Shown: positions 31,084 to 43,500 of the stretch, piece after piece
Layout: the number at the start of each line of letters is the position of its first letter
Numbering within the stretch: the first letter of the stretch is position 1
Source of the DNA: Sphaerolaimus hirsutus
Taxonomy: Eukaryota; Nematoda; Chromadorea; Monhysterida; Sphaerolaimidae
DNA length: 64,000 bases
Direction of reading: 5' to 3'
Assembly (NCBI GenBank): GCA_964036195.1
Contig: OZ038451.1
Location: forward strand, 9,242,529 to 9,306,528
Translations under genes and position numbers: made by a program
The notes under the pieces: generated by a model
The model's input: the letters and a program-made list of their open reading frames with translations, nothing else
The model's database searches: none
Told to the model about the DNA's origin: nothing

Positions 31084-32495
31084 CTCCAGTCAAAAAGAAA
31101 GTTCACGAAGCAATTTCTCTCATTTTAATTGGGATTCCTGATCATGATGTGCTATGGGGCTGACATGAGTATAAAAAATACCCCATACATTTGTCTACCT
31201 ATGTGTAAAATTTCAGCCCCCTAGCTTCTACATACTCCCGTTGCAAGTTGCCCAAACAAAAAAAACCGCGGTGAAAAGTTTGTTCACCAGGAACAAACGT
31301 TTACTTCCTGGGATCTTATTGGTTCAGCCATTCAGATTCAGCCTTCAAGGATAGGAAGTTTTTGAAAGAGTGCATAGATGAAAAAGTTGCTGTGGGGGAT
31401 AAAGGTCGGCCCCCCTCATGTGGTGCCATGGGTGTGAATTTGCAAAACATCGAAAATCTTTAAAAAAATTGTAGTTATTCATCACAGTAAAAACTTGCAA
31501 AATTGCTTCTGATGAGCTAGTCCGCAGGCCCCCTCATAAGCTTTGCCACTTCAGGGAGCATGTGACAGTCACCAGGGACCAACGATTAAGGGCAAACCTC
31601 CCAGAAAAAAGTATTTGAATTTGAAGTATTTTTTCTGAAATGACTTTTCAAATTTTCGTATTTTGTTTACGAATTTTCTTGCTAGTTTTCGAATTTTTTG
31701 GTCGTTTTCGAATTTTTTCAAATAGTTTTCGAATTTTTTGAAAAAATTTTTATTCAAAACTTAATAGAACTCGGAACTCAACGTTTTACAGCTCAGACAC
31801 ACCGCAAGTCAATTGTCAATTGATTTAGAACGTTGAACTTAAAAATCGATTCGAAATTTGAAAAGACTTTTTGAATTTTTTTAGGTAATTCGAAGCATCG
31901 ATATGTATTCTATGTATTTTTTCACTGCGTGCTCAAAAATTTGAAAAGTCCAAAAAAATTCTAAAATTCGAAAACGTTTTCAAATTTTCGAATCTTTTTT
32001 TGCCATCGTTACCAGGGACTGGTGTGAAACTGACTGGAATATATAGTTTTACTGTAATGGAAAAGTGTGGGTTTTTTTTCCTCCAGATTTTAGATGCTTT
32101 GCAAATTCACACCCACATCACCATATGAGAGGGGGGCAGACCTTTATCCGCTACATCAACTTTTCATCTTTGCATACTCTTTCAAAAACTCCCTTTCCTT
32201 GAAGGCTGAATCTGAATGGCTGAACCGCTATGACTATAAACAAAGCTCCTAGGAAGTACACGTTTATATCTTGCAAAGAAATTTTTCAGCATGAATTTAT
32301 TTGTTTGGCCAACTCGCAACAACATATAAAAGCTAGGTGGCTGAAATTTTACACGTAGGTAGACAAATGTATGGGGCTTGTTTCGATACTGATGTCAGCC
32401 CCCTACCTAACACATAATGATCAGGAATAGCAATTAAAATGAGAGAAAAATTGCTTGGCAAACTTTCTTTTTGACTGGAGTGTATTTGTCTTTTT
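31083..32495. repeat. 1.4-kb inverted repeat with hAT insertion
   Basis: Arms containing ACTCCAGTCAAAAAGAAAG, TCTCATTTTAATTG and CTGATCATGATG face their reverse complements near 32390-32490. The middle carries the hAT insertion 31580-32011. Confidence 0.65.
31580..32011. mobile_element. hAT-type element with TTTTCGAATTTTTT arrays
   Basis: The ends CAACGATTAAG and TTTGCCATCGTTA are imperfect inverted repeats. The flanking duplication CCAGGGAC (31572-31579 and 32012-32019) is exact. The interior repeats TTTTCGAATTTTTTG words; the short lysine-rich frame over them is not a gene. Confidence 0.75.
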
Positions 32496-32911
32496 TGTGA
32501 AGGTACATACAGAAGCACCCTGCCTGCACATTATTGGCTAACACATAACTAATTTTGGGCACATGCTTTGCATACTGCTGAAAATATATTCAGTATTTAT
32601 ATTGGCATTTACTATAAAGAAAATGTAATACAACACCCTACTGCTGTATTGTGCCTACACACTAGTTTTCACCGTGACTTCGTGTGAAAACTTAAATTTT
32701 TTTCAAATGTAAATAATTGAACATGGTTGAACGATTTTATTTAAATTAAATTTGAATTCAAATTCATGAAAGTTAAACTTTGAAAATTTGAAAACTAAAG
32801 CACATATAGCATACAAAAAGAGTAGGCTGGATGTCGCCATGTCGCCATTCCAGTTTTCACATCGGTCACGGTGAAAACTAGTGTGTGTAGGGCCATTAAT
32901 GTATTGACTAG

Positions 32912-33485
32912 GGTGTCAAATTTCCGTTTTCCATTTTCCGCAGGCAAATTTTTTCCGTTTTCCGTTCCGTTTTCTGGCTGCTGAAACTTTTTTTCCGTTT
33001 TCCGGCAACTTTTTTTCCATTTTTCCGGCTCATTTTCCATTTTCCGGCTGAATTTTCAGTTTTTCCGCCTTTTTTCCGTTTTCTGCCTCAATGTTCAGTT
33101 TTTCTGCCTTTTTTCCATTTTCCGCCTCAATTTTCCATTTTTCTGCCTCATTTTACTTTTTTCTGGCCCAACTTTATGTTTTCTGATCAGCCAAACTGGT
33201 GAAAATTCATGCAGATTGTCAATGATGTAAAAAAATTCTGTTTCAAGCAAAATTACTGCAAATTTTGTCCACTTCCAGCAAAATTTCAGCAAAGATTATC
33301 CGTTTTCTGGCAAAATTTCAGCAAGTTTTTCCATTTCCGTGCAAATTAGATTTTTCCATTTTCCGGCTGCTGAAAATTTTTTTCCGTTTCTGTTTTCCGC
33401 CAAGTGTAAATTTATTTCCGTTTTCCGGCCGCTGAAAATTTTTTCCGTTTCCGTTTTCTGTAAAAATTTTTTTTGACACCCTAGA
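32912..33485. mobile_element. hAT-like element with TTTTCCGTTTTCCG arrays
   Basis: The ends TAGGGTGTCAAA and TTTTTTGACACCCTA are inverted. ATTGAC lies just outside both ends as a shortened target duplication. The uninterrupted phrase TGTATTGACACATGCTGAAA near 33555 shows what the empty site would look like. The interior is arrays of TTTTCCGTTTTCCGGC. Partial relatives lie at about 7240-7560, 33590-34270 and 53150-53360. Confidence 0.7.
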
Positions 33486-33589
33486 TTGACACATGCTGAA
33501 ATAGTAACATTAGCATTTACTATAAAGAAAATGTAATACAACACCCTACTGCTGTATTAATGTATTGACACATGCTGAAATAGTAACAT

Positions 33590-34270
33590 TAAACTGTTGG
33601 CACCATTTTGGATCCCGGTGCCGTTGTTTCTGGTGCCCTTAGGTGCTGTTTTTTTTTTCAGATGGTGCGTGCTGGTGCCCATTTTTCTCTGGTGCAAGTA
33701 ATTTGGAATGGTGTCTGGCACTGTTTTCCTGGTTGAAACTTTTTTTATTCAAAAGCCCCCAAAATTGGAAATATCGTTCCATTACTGCTACACATCATAA
33801 AATCATCAAGGGTCTGATTCAACTACCAGTTCCAATTCAGGATGTAAGGCGCCCAGCCAGACAAGCGAGTAAGCACATGTAATTGGCCTCATGTTCCCCT
33901 AGCTATGAATTTTTCTGAATGCAACATGTCAACTTGACATCACATTGATACAAAAATTGTTCCAAAAAAGAAAATGATTGTCAACTGGTTGGTTGTCAAC
34001 TTTCCCATGTTCTGTTTTTCAGGTAATTTTTCTGTTGTTATTTCCGTTTTCTTGCTGCTGAATTTTTTCTCCATTTCATCTGCCCATTTCGCCATTTCTG
34101 GCAAAAAAAATTCAGCATTTTTTTCATTTCTGGCGCAATTTCTGCAATTTTTTTCCCATTTGTGGCAAAAGTTTAGCAATTTTTATCCATTTCCATGCAC
34201 CTTCAGTTTTCCATTTTGTGGCATTTCATTTTTCATTTTCCATGGGAAAAATAAGGATTTTTCATGCATG
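33590..34270. repeat. Degenerate relative of the TTTTCCG array element
   Basis: It opens with GGTGCCGTTGTTTCTGGTGC words and then holds pyrimidine-rich TTTTTCCATTTCTGGCA repeats like those of 32912-33485. No clean ends were found. Open frames here are by-products. Confidence 0.45.
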
Positions 34271-34363
34271 TTTTATTAAATGAATTGAAATCCCTCAAGA
34301 TTTTTGGAATGCTGAGCACAATCACACCAAATCACACTATATATCACTCACAATCACTTGTAA

Positions 34364-34525
34364 TCAATTAGCAGCTACAGTGTCATCTATCCACTGCCTC
34401 AGGGCAGGCACATGGGCATAAACTCCAGTGGAGCCCTTATCGCAGGTGCCAGACCCATAGGACACTATGCCCACTTGCACAAACTTGCCACCTTTCAGGA
34501 TCGATAGGGGCCCACCTGAATCACC
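34364..34525 (-). CDS. Gene B exon 9: Ser195 and C-terminus
   Basis: It encodes [19 protein letters not shown] through to DDTVAAN plus TGA and has the usual Val after Gly226 (STGVYAHV). The acceptor is CACTTCCAG. Confidence 0.92.
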   Translation of the reverse strand, partial: GDSGGPLSILKGGKFVQVGIVSYGSGTCDKGSTGVYAHVPALRQWIDDTVAAN

Positions 34526-37500
34526 CTGGAAGTGGGGGGGGGGTGATGTGGGATCAGGGGGGGAGGCTGGGGGGCTACCCCCTCCCCCAAATCAGCCAGC
34601 TATCTATCTATCCCGGAGGCTGCTCAGCTATCTATCCCGAGGCAAATTTTTTGGATACTACTCACTGAAACACCCCCCCCCCCCCCACATTGCTCAGCTA
34701 TCTACCTGGAGCGATTTTTGGTAAATTTTGCCCCAATTTTTGCTCAAATTTGCTGATTTTTGCTCCGTTTTATAATCTTTCACATTCAAAATCGCCATTA
34801 TCGTCTATATACGTGGTTATAAAGCTACTTTGAGCCATTTTTAATTTGTTTTTGTTTTTTTTGCTATTTCTAACCTATTTTTAGAAATTTTTTAACCCTT
34901 TCTGCATCCTATACCCTGAAAAAGCCTATATATTTATCCCCTGCCAGTTCCCCCCCCCAAGCCCGCCCAGCCCTCCCCCAAGCCCGCCCAGCCACCCCAG
35001 AAAGTTTTTCAGCTATCTATCCCTCCTAAGGAGCAATTTGTTATCTATCCAGCCACTGCGAGGACCAAAATCTAGGAGACCCCTGAGTGGGATTCTTTTC
35101 TAACTTTGCCAATTGAAACCAATTTTAGGTATGTTTTGCCCATTTTGCCCTCTACCTAGTGTTTAAACTTACATTGACTGGACCTGACCAAAAATAATGC
35201 TGTGACTCAAGACTCAACTCAAATTGTTTACCCAAAGGTAATGCACCTGACTTGTTTTGAGGTTCAATTTTTTATCCAAAACTCAACTTTTTAGTGATGC
35301 AAGGTAATACATCTAACTTTGTTTAACTCAACTTGACTGAAAACGTGGGAGGGGTGCACTTTTCTACTTTTTGGAGATATGCAAAATGCAATGAATTTTT
35401 CAAATTGGAATTTTCTGTGCCAATTTATGAGATATTTTGCGTACAGATGCAGATTTTTCAATCACATTGAGCTATCCAATGCAAATGCGTTGTGCAAATG
35501 CAAAATCTCAAGAAGTAGTAACCTCATTACCCAAAACCTCCCTTTAAAAACTCCTAAACAGCTCTAAAAACCCACCATACATCCACTGCCATCAGTAACT
35601 TTTGAGCAAATCCTCAGTGGACTATCAGGGGTGCAGTTTGGCTTGTCGCTGTTCAGAGCCAAGTGTTTGAGCACATCCGACTGTGGGGCACCTGCTACAT
35701 AACCATCTTCTATCACTACATGTGTGCCACCCCAACCTGAGGGATTGAGGGGGTTATATTGGTTTTTGACTGGTCTGGAGGATATTCAGCAAGTAGACAA
35801 GTGACATGCCGTGTTAAGTTTTAAGTTATAACTTAAATCAAGCAACATTTGAAGGGTGTGCTTCTTAAAGTACTGATCTACAAATTTTTCAAATTAGAGT
35901 TAGGACCATTTTTGGCATCCCCATAAAAACTCGCTTCAAAAAAATATATTATATGAGGGGGGTGCAAAATTCAATTTTGAGCTATCGGGGCCCGGGGGTG
36001 AAGAAAAGGAAAAAAATCGCAAAATACAGTTTTGGTAATTTTAAAAGTACCGATCTACAAGCTTTTTCAGCTTTTGTACCTTAAAAATTACAGATCTACA
36101 CAGTTTTTCCAAAATTGTGCTTTTAAAGGTACTGATCTGCACAATATTTTTTGTGCTTCTAAAAGTACCATGTCAGATCAGCACTTTTCAGAGCACAAAC
36201 TCGTTTTGTGCTTTTTTGGTACTGATAAAAGTACCGATCTACATGTGTACAGCTTTGTGCTTTGAAAGGTACTGATCTACATGCTAGTACCAATGTGATC
36301 CTTTAAAATGTACTGTACTACATAAAATACCATTAACTAAATTTGATATAGCTAGGGTTATGTGGATTAACAATGATTATACCCATGCATGTTGATACCC
36401 AACAATATGCCCAAAAAACCCATTGCCAAAATTCCCGTACCCGATACCCATGTATGGGTATTGCATACTCCAAACTTTCAATTGTGATTATCTCAAAATC
36501 GATTTTTTTGTAGATCGGTACTTTTAGAAGCACACCCTTCATTTAAACTTTCATTTTCACTTGTCCATTTGCAGAATGACAAAAGATATTTTGAGTTTGC
36601 AAATGGCTGCAGACAAGGGTCCAAACCCTAAACAATTTGTATCACAGCAGTTCAGTGATGAAATATGGTAACTGGTAAGTGATAAGTGATGAATGATAAG
36701 TGATGAATAAAGTTAACTGATAAGTGATGAATAAAGATGTGAGCAAAGATACTGTTGCTTGTAACCTGACTTGTCAGTTGGCTCAGCACTTGTTACCTCC
36801 AGAGTTGCAAAAATGTAAATATTTATGTTTACCCAGAACACACAGGTATTTATAACCACATTTACATTGATGTTTTCTGAAAATTACATTATGTTTTGTT
36901 ATGTTTTTGGTACTAAAGGTACTAAAAAAGCTGGAAATAAGTGAATTTGAATGTAAAATGGCCAATGAAAATTATTGATGTTGGGCAGGGACGTATCCAG
37001 GATTTTTGAGCGGGGGGGGCTGGATCCCGGAAAAATTAATGGAAATTATAAAAAGTGAAAAATGACATTTTAGCATGCAAAAATGTGAACGCAAACACCC
37101 AGGGTCCATTTTATGCCACTTTTCTGGCATCCAACAGTGTTTTGAGACCTTTATGAACAACTATGAATGCCAGAACATTGGCCAAAATCCCGATCCATGA
37201 AGCTAATTACGGACAATCCCGATCTCAATCCCGAAATCTCAAAAAAACCATCCCAATCCCGATCCCGAAACCCCAATCCCGGTCCCAAAACCCCAATCCC
37301 GATCCCGAAAGGTCAATCCTGTTTGAACCCTACTACATGACAAGCGGGTTAGATGCCAAGCAAGCTTACACTGTTCAAAATTGCATTTGAAAAACTGAAC
37401 CAATATTTAAATTTGCAATTTTAGTTTCAGTTGCTATTTAGTGAAAATGCATACACAATCATTCTGCTGATGCATTAAAAACCAAGATATGAGCAATTTT

Positions 37501-40500
37501 GGGACACATAGTTTACGGTCAGCCGAGTGAAGTGATTCTAAACTGATACAGGAACGCACTTATCAATGGAGGTAATCCGCAGCATGCCCTTTGATGTACA
37601 TGTGCAATTTGAAACTAAAATGCGTCTACCCGATTAAAGCTCATCGCAAACTTAAGTGCAACATGGCGGTATCATATTTAATGAAGTTTAATGAATTTTA
37701 TTCATCTGTTCATAATTGTTGCCATGTGTTAAATATTTTGTTTCTGCATGTATTTATATACAATGCTGCCACCCTGCTGCCAAGACGGCTCGCAGCCGAA
37801 CTGTGCCCTGGCCAAAATGTCCGCAGCCCAGATGGCGCATCCAAGATGGGTCCCTATCCCTACCACTCATCAGTATACTGATTGGACTGAATGCTATACA
37901 AAGAACGTTACTATGTACATTATTGTTGTGAAACATAAAGTGTGATGGAAATAATTGAGAAATGCTGAAAGTTGTGAACTATTTCTAATGTTTAAATACC
38001 GTATTACCTCGAATTATCCCCCCTTTAATAACCCCCCCCCCTCGAATTAACCCCCCCCCCCCTCAAAATGGGCTGGGGAAATAATAACCCCCCCTCGAAA
38101 TACCCCCCTCCGGAATGATGTACATCATGTATGCAATGTATTTATTACTATTTTACTTATTTGCATCGCAGTCGCAGCTACACATACATGCTAATTTGTG
38201 TACAGATGTACTTCTATAGCCCCAATATAACCTATTTGCTCACGTTTATTACCGTTTTTGTGTAATAAAAAGCGTACTCTTAACTATGAATTTCACGAAA
38301 ATTTCTGACGAAAAAATTTAAAAAAACCCTCGAATAAACCCCCTCCCCCTCGAATTAACCCCCCCCCCTGGCGGGAATTAACCCCCCGAACCGAATTTTG
38401 CTGGCGAAATAATAAGCCCCCATGGGGGTATTTCGAGGTAATACGTTACTCCAAATACAGAAGAGGTACTAATGTCTACATTCACATTTTCATAAAATAC
38501 CTGTATTTTAACAACTCTGGTCACTTCACCCATCATGGACCACTTGTTACTTATTCACTTGCAGAATTAACACCCTGGCCTTATTATTCAATTTGTTCAG
38601 TTTAACACAGCACAGTATTACTTGAGTCCAATGACAAAAACTCAAAAAATCTTCTGTGTTTTCATCTTTCTGTTCTCCACTAAAAAATCATTTGGGTTTC
38701 TGTGTAAAGCAAAAACACAGCAACTCAATGAGTTTATGTATTCAATATGTGTGTTTTTGCCATCATTAACCATAGCATCACACATTTACTAGATGTAAAT
38801 TTTACCCTCATGGTTACATTTTACCATACCACAGCCCAATATGCATTACCTGCAAGCATAAGTCCATCTGGATGTGCTCTGTAATCTGCAGTTTTCTCTG
38901 GAAGACAAATTGGTTTGACTTTGTCTGACCACTGCACTGGCTTTTCCAGTTTTATCAGCGCGATATCATTGTCTATTTTGCCCTTGACTTGTAGCTGTTT
39001 GTGGGTGTGGAAAATGATATGTTGTGACAAAAATATCAGATGAAGATGTATCATACTTTTCAGTCAATTTCTATTATTCTGGTGTGTTTTTTGCAGAGCC
39101 ATCTTGACAACTTCAGAAACATGAATGTTTATCTTTCACATATAATAAATATTTACAGGCCTGCGCATAACCTATCCCATCGAATAAAACCCCCAAAAAT
39201 ATTTTATCTGACAAAACTTACAGCTCCATCGTACTGTGGGTGTGCAATTACTTTTGATGCCTTGACTTTGTTCTCTGCTGTGGCAGTCGACAATTTATGA
39301 CCTCCAATAATAAGATCACCCAGTTGTGCTGCTGTAGTCACACTTGTACTGGTAACCCTTTGAAAAGTGGGACATTTGCAACTTGTGTAGATATTGTGCA
39401 TTTTAGGCAGAGGCCAAATCAGAAAGTGGATAAAGCCAGTATTAAATGATAAGAAAATTGATGTGGTAAATTTAGTTACAAGTAAATTTATTTAAGTGGA
39501 TAGTATTTCCATCCACAGAGTTTTCTCATAATTCTGCTTTTCACTTGACTGACTACTTATAACTTTATTTAACATTCATTACTTTTCCTGTTAATTGTAC
39601 ACTTCCAGAATAGGTATTTACCTTTTTTGTAAAAGGTGTGTGATTATTCAATTAGTGAGTATACTCGGGTTACTTTATGCCGTACATTTTCCCCGAGGAA
39701 ACACTCGTACGTCGTAAATTGTCGCCGCTGTTCAACTCGTTCCGGTGTGAAATACAGAAAAGATAATCTGGAATATTCGATCGATCAAATCGATATTGTA
39801 TGCGCGGGTGCGATACCTAGTCGGAACGGAATATTTCCTGATTCTAAAGGCCACTTACTAAACGTTCCGCCGCACGGTGAAAAAGCCGACGGTAAGTTCC
39901 GCTTAAGATAAATAGGAATATTTCTGGCTCCGGAAACGCAACATATTTACTTGAAAATAGCAGGGTCGGCCGGCATACAAGCAAATCTATGCTTTTCTTA
40001 CTTTTTGTGTGAAAGGTCGTTCCTTAAAGTTTTCAATTTGACTTCGATTTTTGATTTTGTTAAAAATGGTACATAAATATTTGCGGTGGTAGGGTATCAT
40101 GTTCGCCGAGTATATCTTTTCTTATATAAATATTTCCCTGTAGGGTTTTTGTGACACATACTTTTTCATGAGCTTTTATATACATACTCGATTTTCCAGA
40201 TTGACAGAGTTCAACAATTATTATTTTTGGTGGACACCAAAGTAAAATATGCATCAAAAATTACTTATCACCTTCATCAATGAGTTGATAATGTGTGAGC
40301 AGGATTGCAGAGTGCATGCACTTTCACAAAATGTTTGAAAAATTGAAGGGGAAGTCACATAGAAGTGATAAAAATTTTTGCCTGAAACATTTTAAAAAAA
40401 TATTTTTATTTACAATGATGTCATTTGTTTCTTGGGTGTTTCCCTGAAAACAATGAGTGTTCCCTTCAGAAAAATGCATTACATGCAGTCAACAGAGTAT

Positions 40501-43500
40501 TTGTAGGAAAGTTGAATTTTACCCCAAATAATTGCATTGAGCAAAATTTCATATGAAACCAATAGAATCCACCTGATGCAGGGGTTTCGTAGATTTGGAC
40601 CCCCGCGGGGGTTCATATAGATAGTAAATCGCTCCTCCGGAGGGATAGATAGCAGAAAAATATTTTTTTTTTTTGGGGGGGGGGGGGTTCGCGGGGGTTC
40701 AATAAATAGGCTTTTCCGAGGTATAGAAGGAAGAAAAGGGGAAAAAATCGCTAAGAGTAGGAGAAAAACACCTAAAATAGGTATATAAGTATATATAAAC
40801 TGGAGTCCACCCAGGTTCGACACCCCCCATGCCGTGTCGCGCTGACCGCTGTAGCTCCAGCTAGGTGGTAGGTATAAGTCTAATTTTGGGGTTATATACT
40901 TAACACCCCGCCGCTGTAACAGAGGCCCGGCGACCCACCTGGGTGTGGGCCGCCGTATATGCAATTGATTTTTAAAATTATTTGGCCATTCCACCCAGGT
41001 TCGGCACCCACCATAATTCACTAGAATACGCTGACGCAGTCAGGCCTGGCACCTGACTGCGTTTTAAAAAGATGCATGGTAACGTTTCCTGAGCGTTTCA
41101 TGCATGTTTTTATTCTGAAACGTTCTTGGAACAATTTTGATATTATAAACAATGACATTTGTTGGAGTGTTTCCTTCAGAAAAACGCTCTATTTAATGTT
41201 TTATATACCACACTTTGAAAGTTGGTTTATGACCTCCTCTAGGCCATAAATAAATAAGGGTTTATTTCTGTGTAGACAACTTTACCCTCAAAATGCATCG
41301 TTAAGAAGTTTTAATGGGGGTGAAGTCAAAAGTCTCAGAATTGGCTGGATTTGTTCCTGCAATGATGTCATCAGTGACGTAATTGTGTTTACCCCCAATC
41401 AAACTCCTTAGTGATGCATTTTGGGGCTAATGTTCTTTACACAAAAATAAAGCTTGAATTATCCCCTAGAGGGCATCGTAAACCAACTTTCAAAGTGTGG
41501 TATGAAAAACATGAAATAAAGCATTTTACTGAAGGAAACACTCCTACATGACGTCATCGCGTATAAAATCAAAATTGTTCCAAAAAATGTTTCAGAAAAT
41601 AAACATGCATGAATTTCCCAGGAAACGTTACGGTACATCTTTTTAAACGCAATCAGGTGCCAGACCTGACTGCGTCAGCATATAAACACCTTCCCGGTCA
41701 CGTCCGGCACCCTATTTTTGATCTTACTTGTGACACCCTATCTCCAGTTCTAGGGCCCGCCAGAAGCTGAAACTTGGAGGAGGTATTGGTGCGACCCACC
41801 TCTACTTCGCATGAATTTGGGGGGTCGCGACGACCCCTCTCAGGGTGAGTCACCCTAAGTGCAAGATTTTTTTGGCTTTTATGGTGTCCCACAGCAGGTC
41901 CGGCACCCGCTGATTTCTGACCTGTGGGAGGGGTATAAATCTAAAATTTTGGGGATGTGTTACCAACACCACTCCCCTACTATACACTATTCAAAATGTG
42001 AGATAAATGTGAAAAATTTCTAAAAAATTCTATTTTTCTCTAAAAAACACCACCCCCCAATAGGTGGATGACAAAAAATTCACTTTTTGGAACTTTTTTA
42101 TAAGACACTTGAGGAGCTGGTTTACGATACTTTAAAGGGAATGGTTTGATGTTTAAAGTTATGTAAATAACCATACCTCTAAAATGCATGCATTGCAAAA
42201 TTTACTTGGGGGAATTTCAAAGAGTAAATCTTGTAAATTTTTGTTCCTGCAATGATGTCATTATGATGTCATAAAATTCACCCTAAGTAAATTTTGCAAT
42301 GCAGTCATTTTAAAGGTATAGTTCTTTACATAACTTTGAACATCCAACCCTTCCCTTTAAAGTATTGTAAACCATCTCTTCAAGTGTCTAATAAAAAAGT
42401 TCCAAAAGGTGAATTTTTTGTCATCCATCTATTTGGGAGTGGTGTTTTTTAGGGAGTGGTCATCCATCTATTTGGGGTTGGTAACACAACCCCAAAATTT
42501 GAAATTTATTCCCCTCCCACAGCTCAGAAATCAGCGGGTGCCGGACCTGCTGTGGGACACCAAAAATGCTTAAAAAAATTTTGCACTTAGGGGGACCCAC
42601 CCTGAGAGGGGTCGCCGCGACCCCCCAAATTCATGCGAAGTAGAGGGGCGTTGCGCCGATATCTCCCCCAAGTTTCAGCCTCTGGGGCGCCCTAGAACTG
42701 GGGATAGGATGTAAGAAGTAAAACCAAAAAATGGGTGCCGGACGTGACCGGGAAGGTGTTTATATGGTGAGTGCCAAACCTGGGTGGAATGGCAAAAAAA
42801 ATTAAAAAATCAGTTACATTGGGCTTCTGTCGCCGGTGTATAGTAGTGGCGGGGTGTTGGGTATATAGCTCCCAAATTTGAGGCTTATACGCGCCACTTA
42901 GCTGGAGCTACTGCGGTCAGCGTGACACATCATGGGGGTGCCGAACATGGGTGGACCCCAGTTTAGTAAAAAAAACAGCCGAAAATAGGCAATACAAAAC
43001 ATGAATAAGAATGTTGAAGGTGAAAAACTATTAAACAGTATGAAAATTAGTGATTTTGAGTGAAAATTGGGGCAAAATTTCTTTAAAATCGCTCCAGATA
43101 GATAGATAGCTGGCCAATTTGGGGGGGGGCGGGGTTTACGGGATAGTAGCCCAAAATTTTGCCTCCGGGATAGATAAATAGCTGGGCAGTTTGGGGGAGG
43201 GGGGGTAACCCCCCCAACCCCCCACCCCTCTTTCCTACCCCTACTGTAAACCCCTGACCTGATGAACAAATTAAATAATAAGTAAAGATCCCCAAACTGG
43301 CAAACTCAGTGCCTAACTCACGTGGCTCCATTCACAACACAATGCGCTGCTGTCAGCACCCACTGGTTGTTTATTAGGGACCCCCCACACCCCATTGGAA
43401 GGCGCACTATCCAGGGGTAAGAATGTGGTGCAGCCTCATCTCCACCAACTATACCCTTTTGTAGACCAGTGATTTTGTCTCCTGTAAGGGTAGGGGTTTA

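Larger units (their letters stand above)
40798..42963. mobile_element. Foldback element, TA-flanked, outer copy
   Basis: The ends AACTGGAGTCCACCCAGGTT and the inverse (GGTGGACCCCAGTT) are bordered by TA on each side, as in the element at 8911-10462. Arms of about 200 bp carry GGTTCGGCACCC and CCTGGGTGGAATGGC words. Its centre is occupied by two further foldback elements placed side by side. Confidence 0.7.
40579..43256 (-). mobile_element. hAT-type element split by foldback elements
   Basis: The ends CAGGGGTTTCGTAG and GTAAACCCCTG belong to the CAGGGG family (ATAGATAGCTG words, G runs). The exact 8-bp duplication ACCTGATG lies at 40571-40578 and 43257-43264. About 2.2 kb of its interior is a later insertion (40798-42963). 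It lies in gene B intron 5. Confidence 0.85.
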
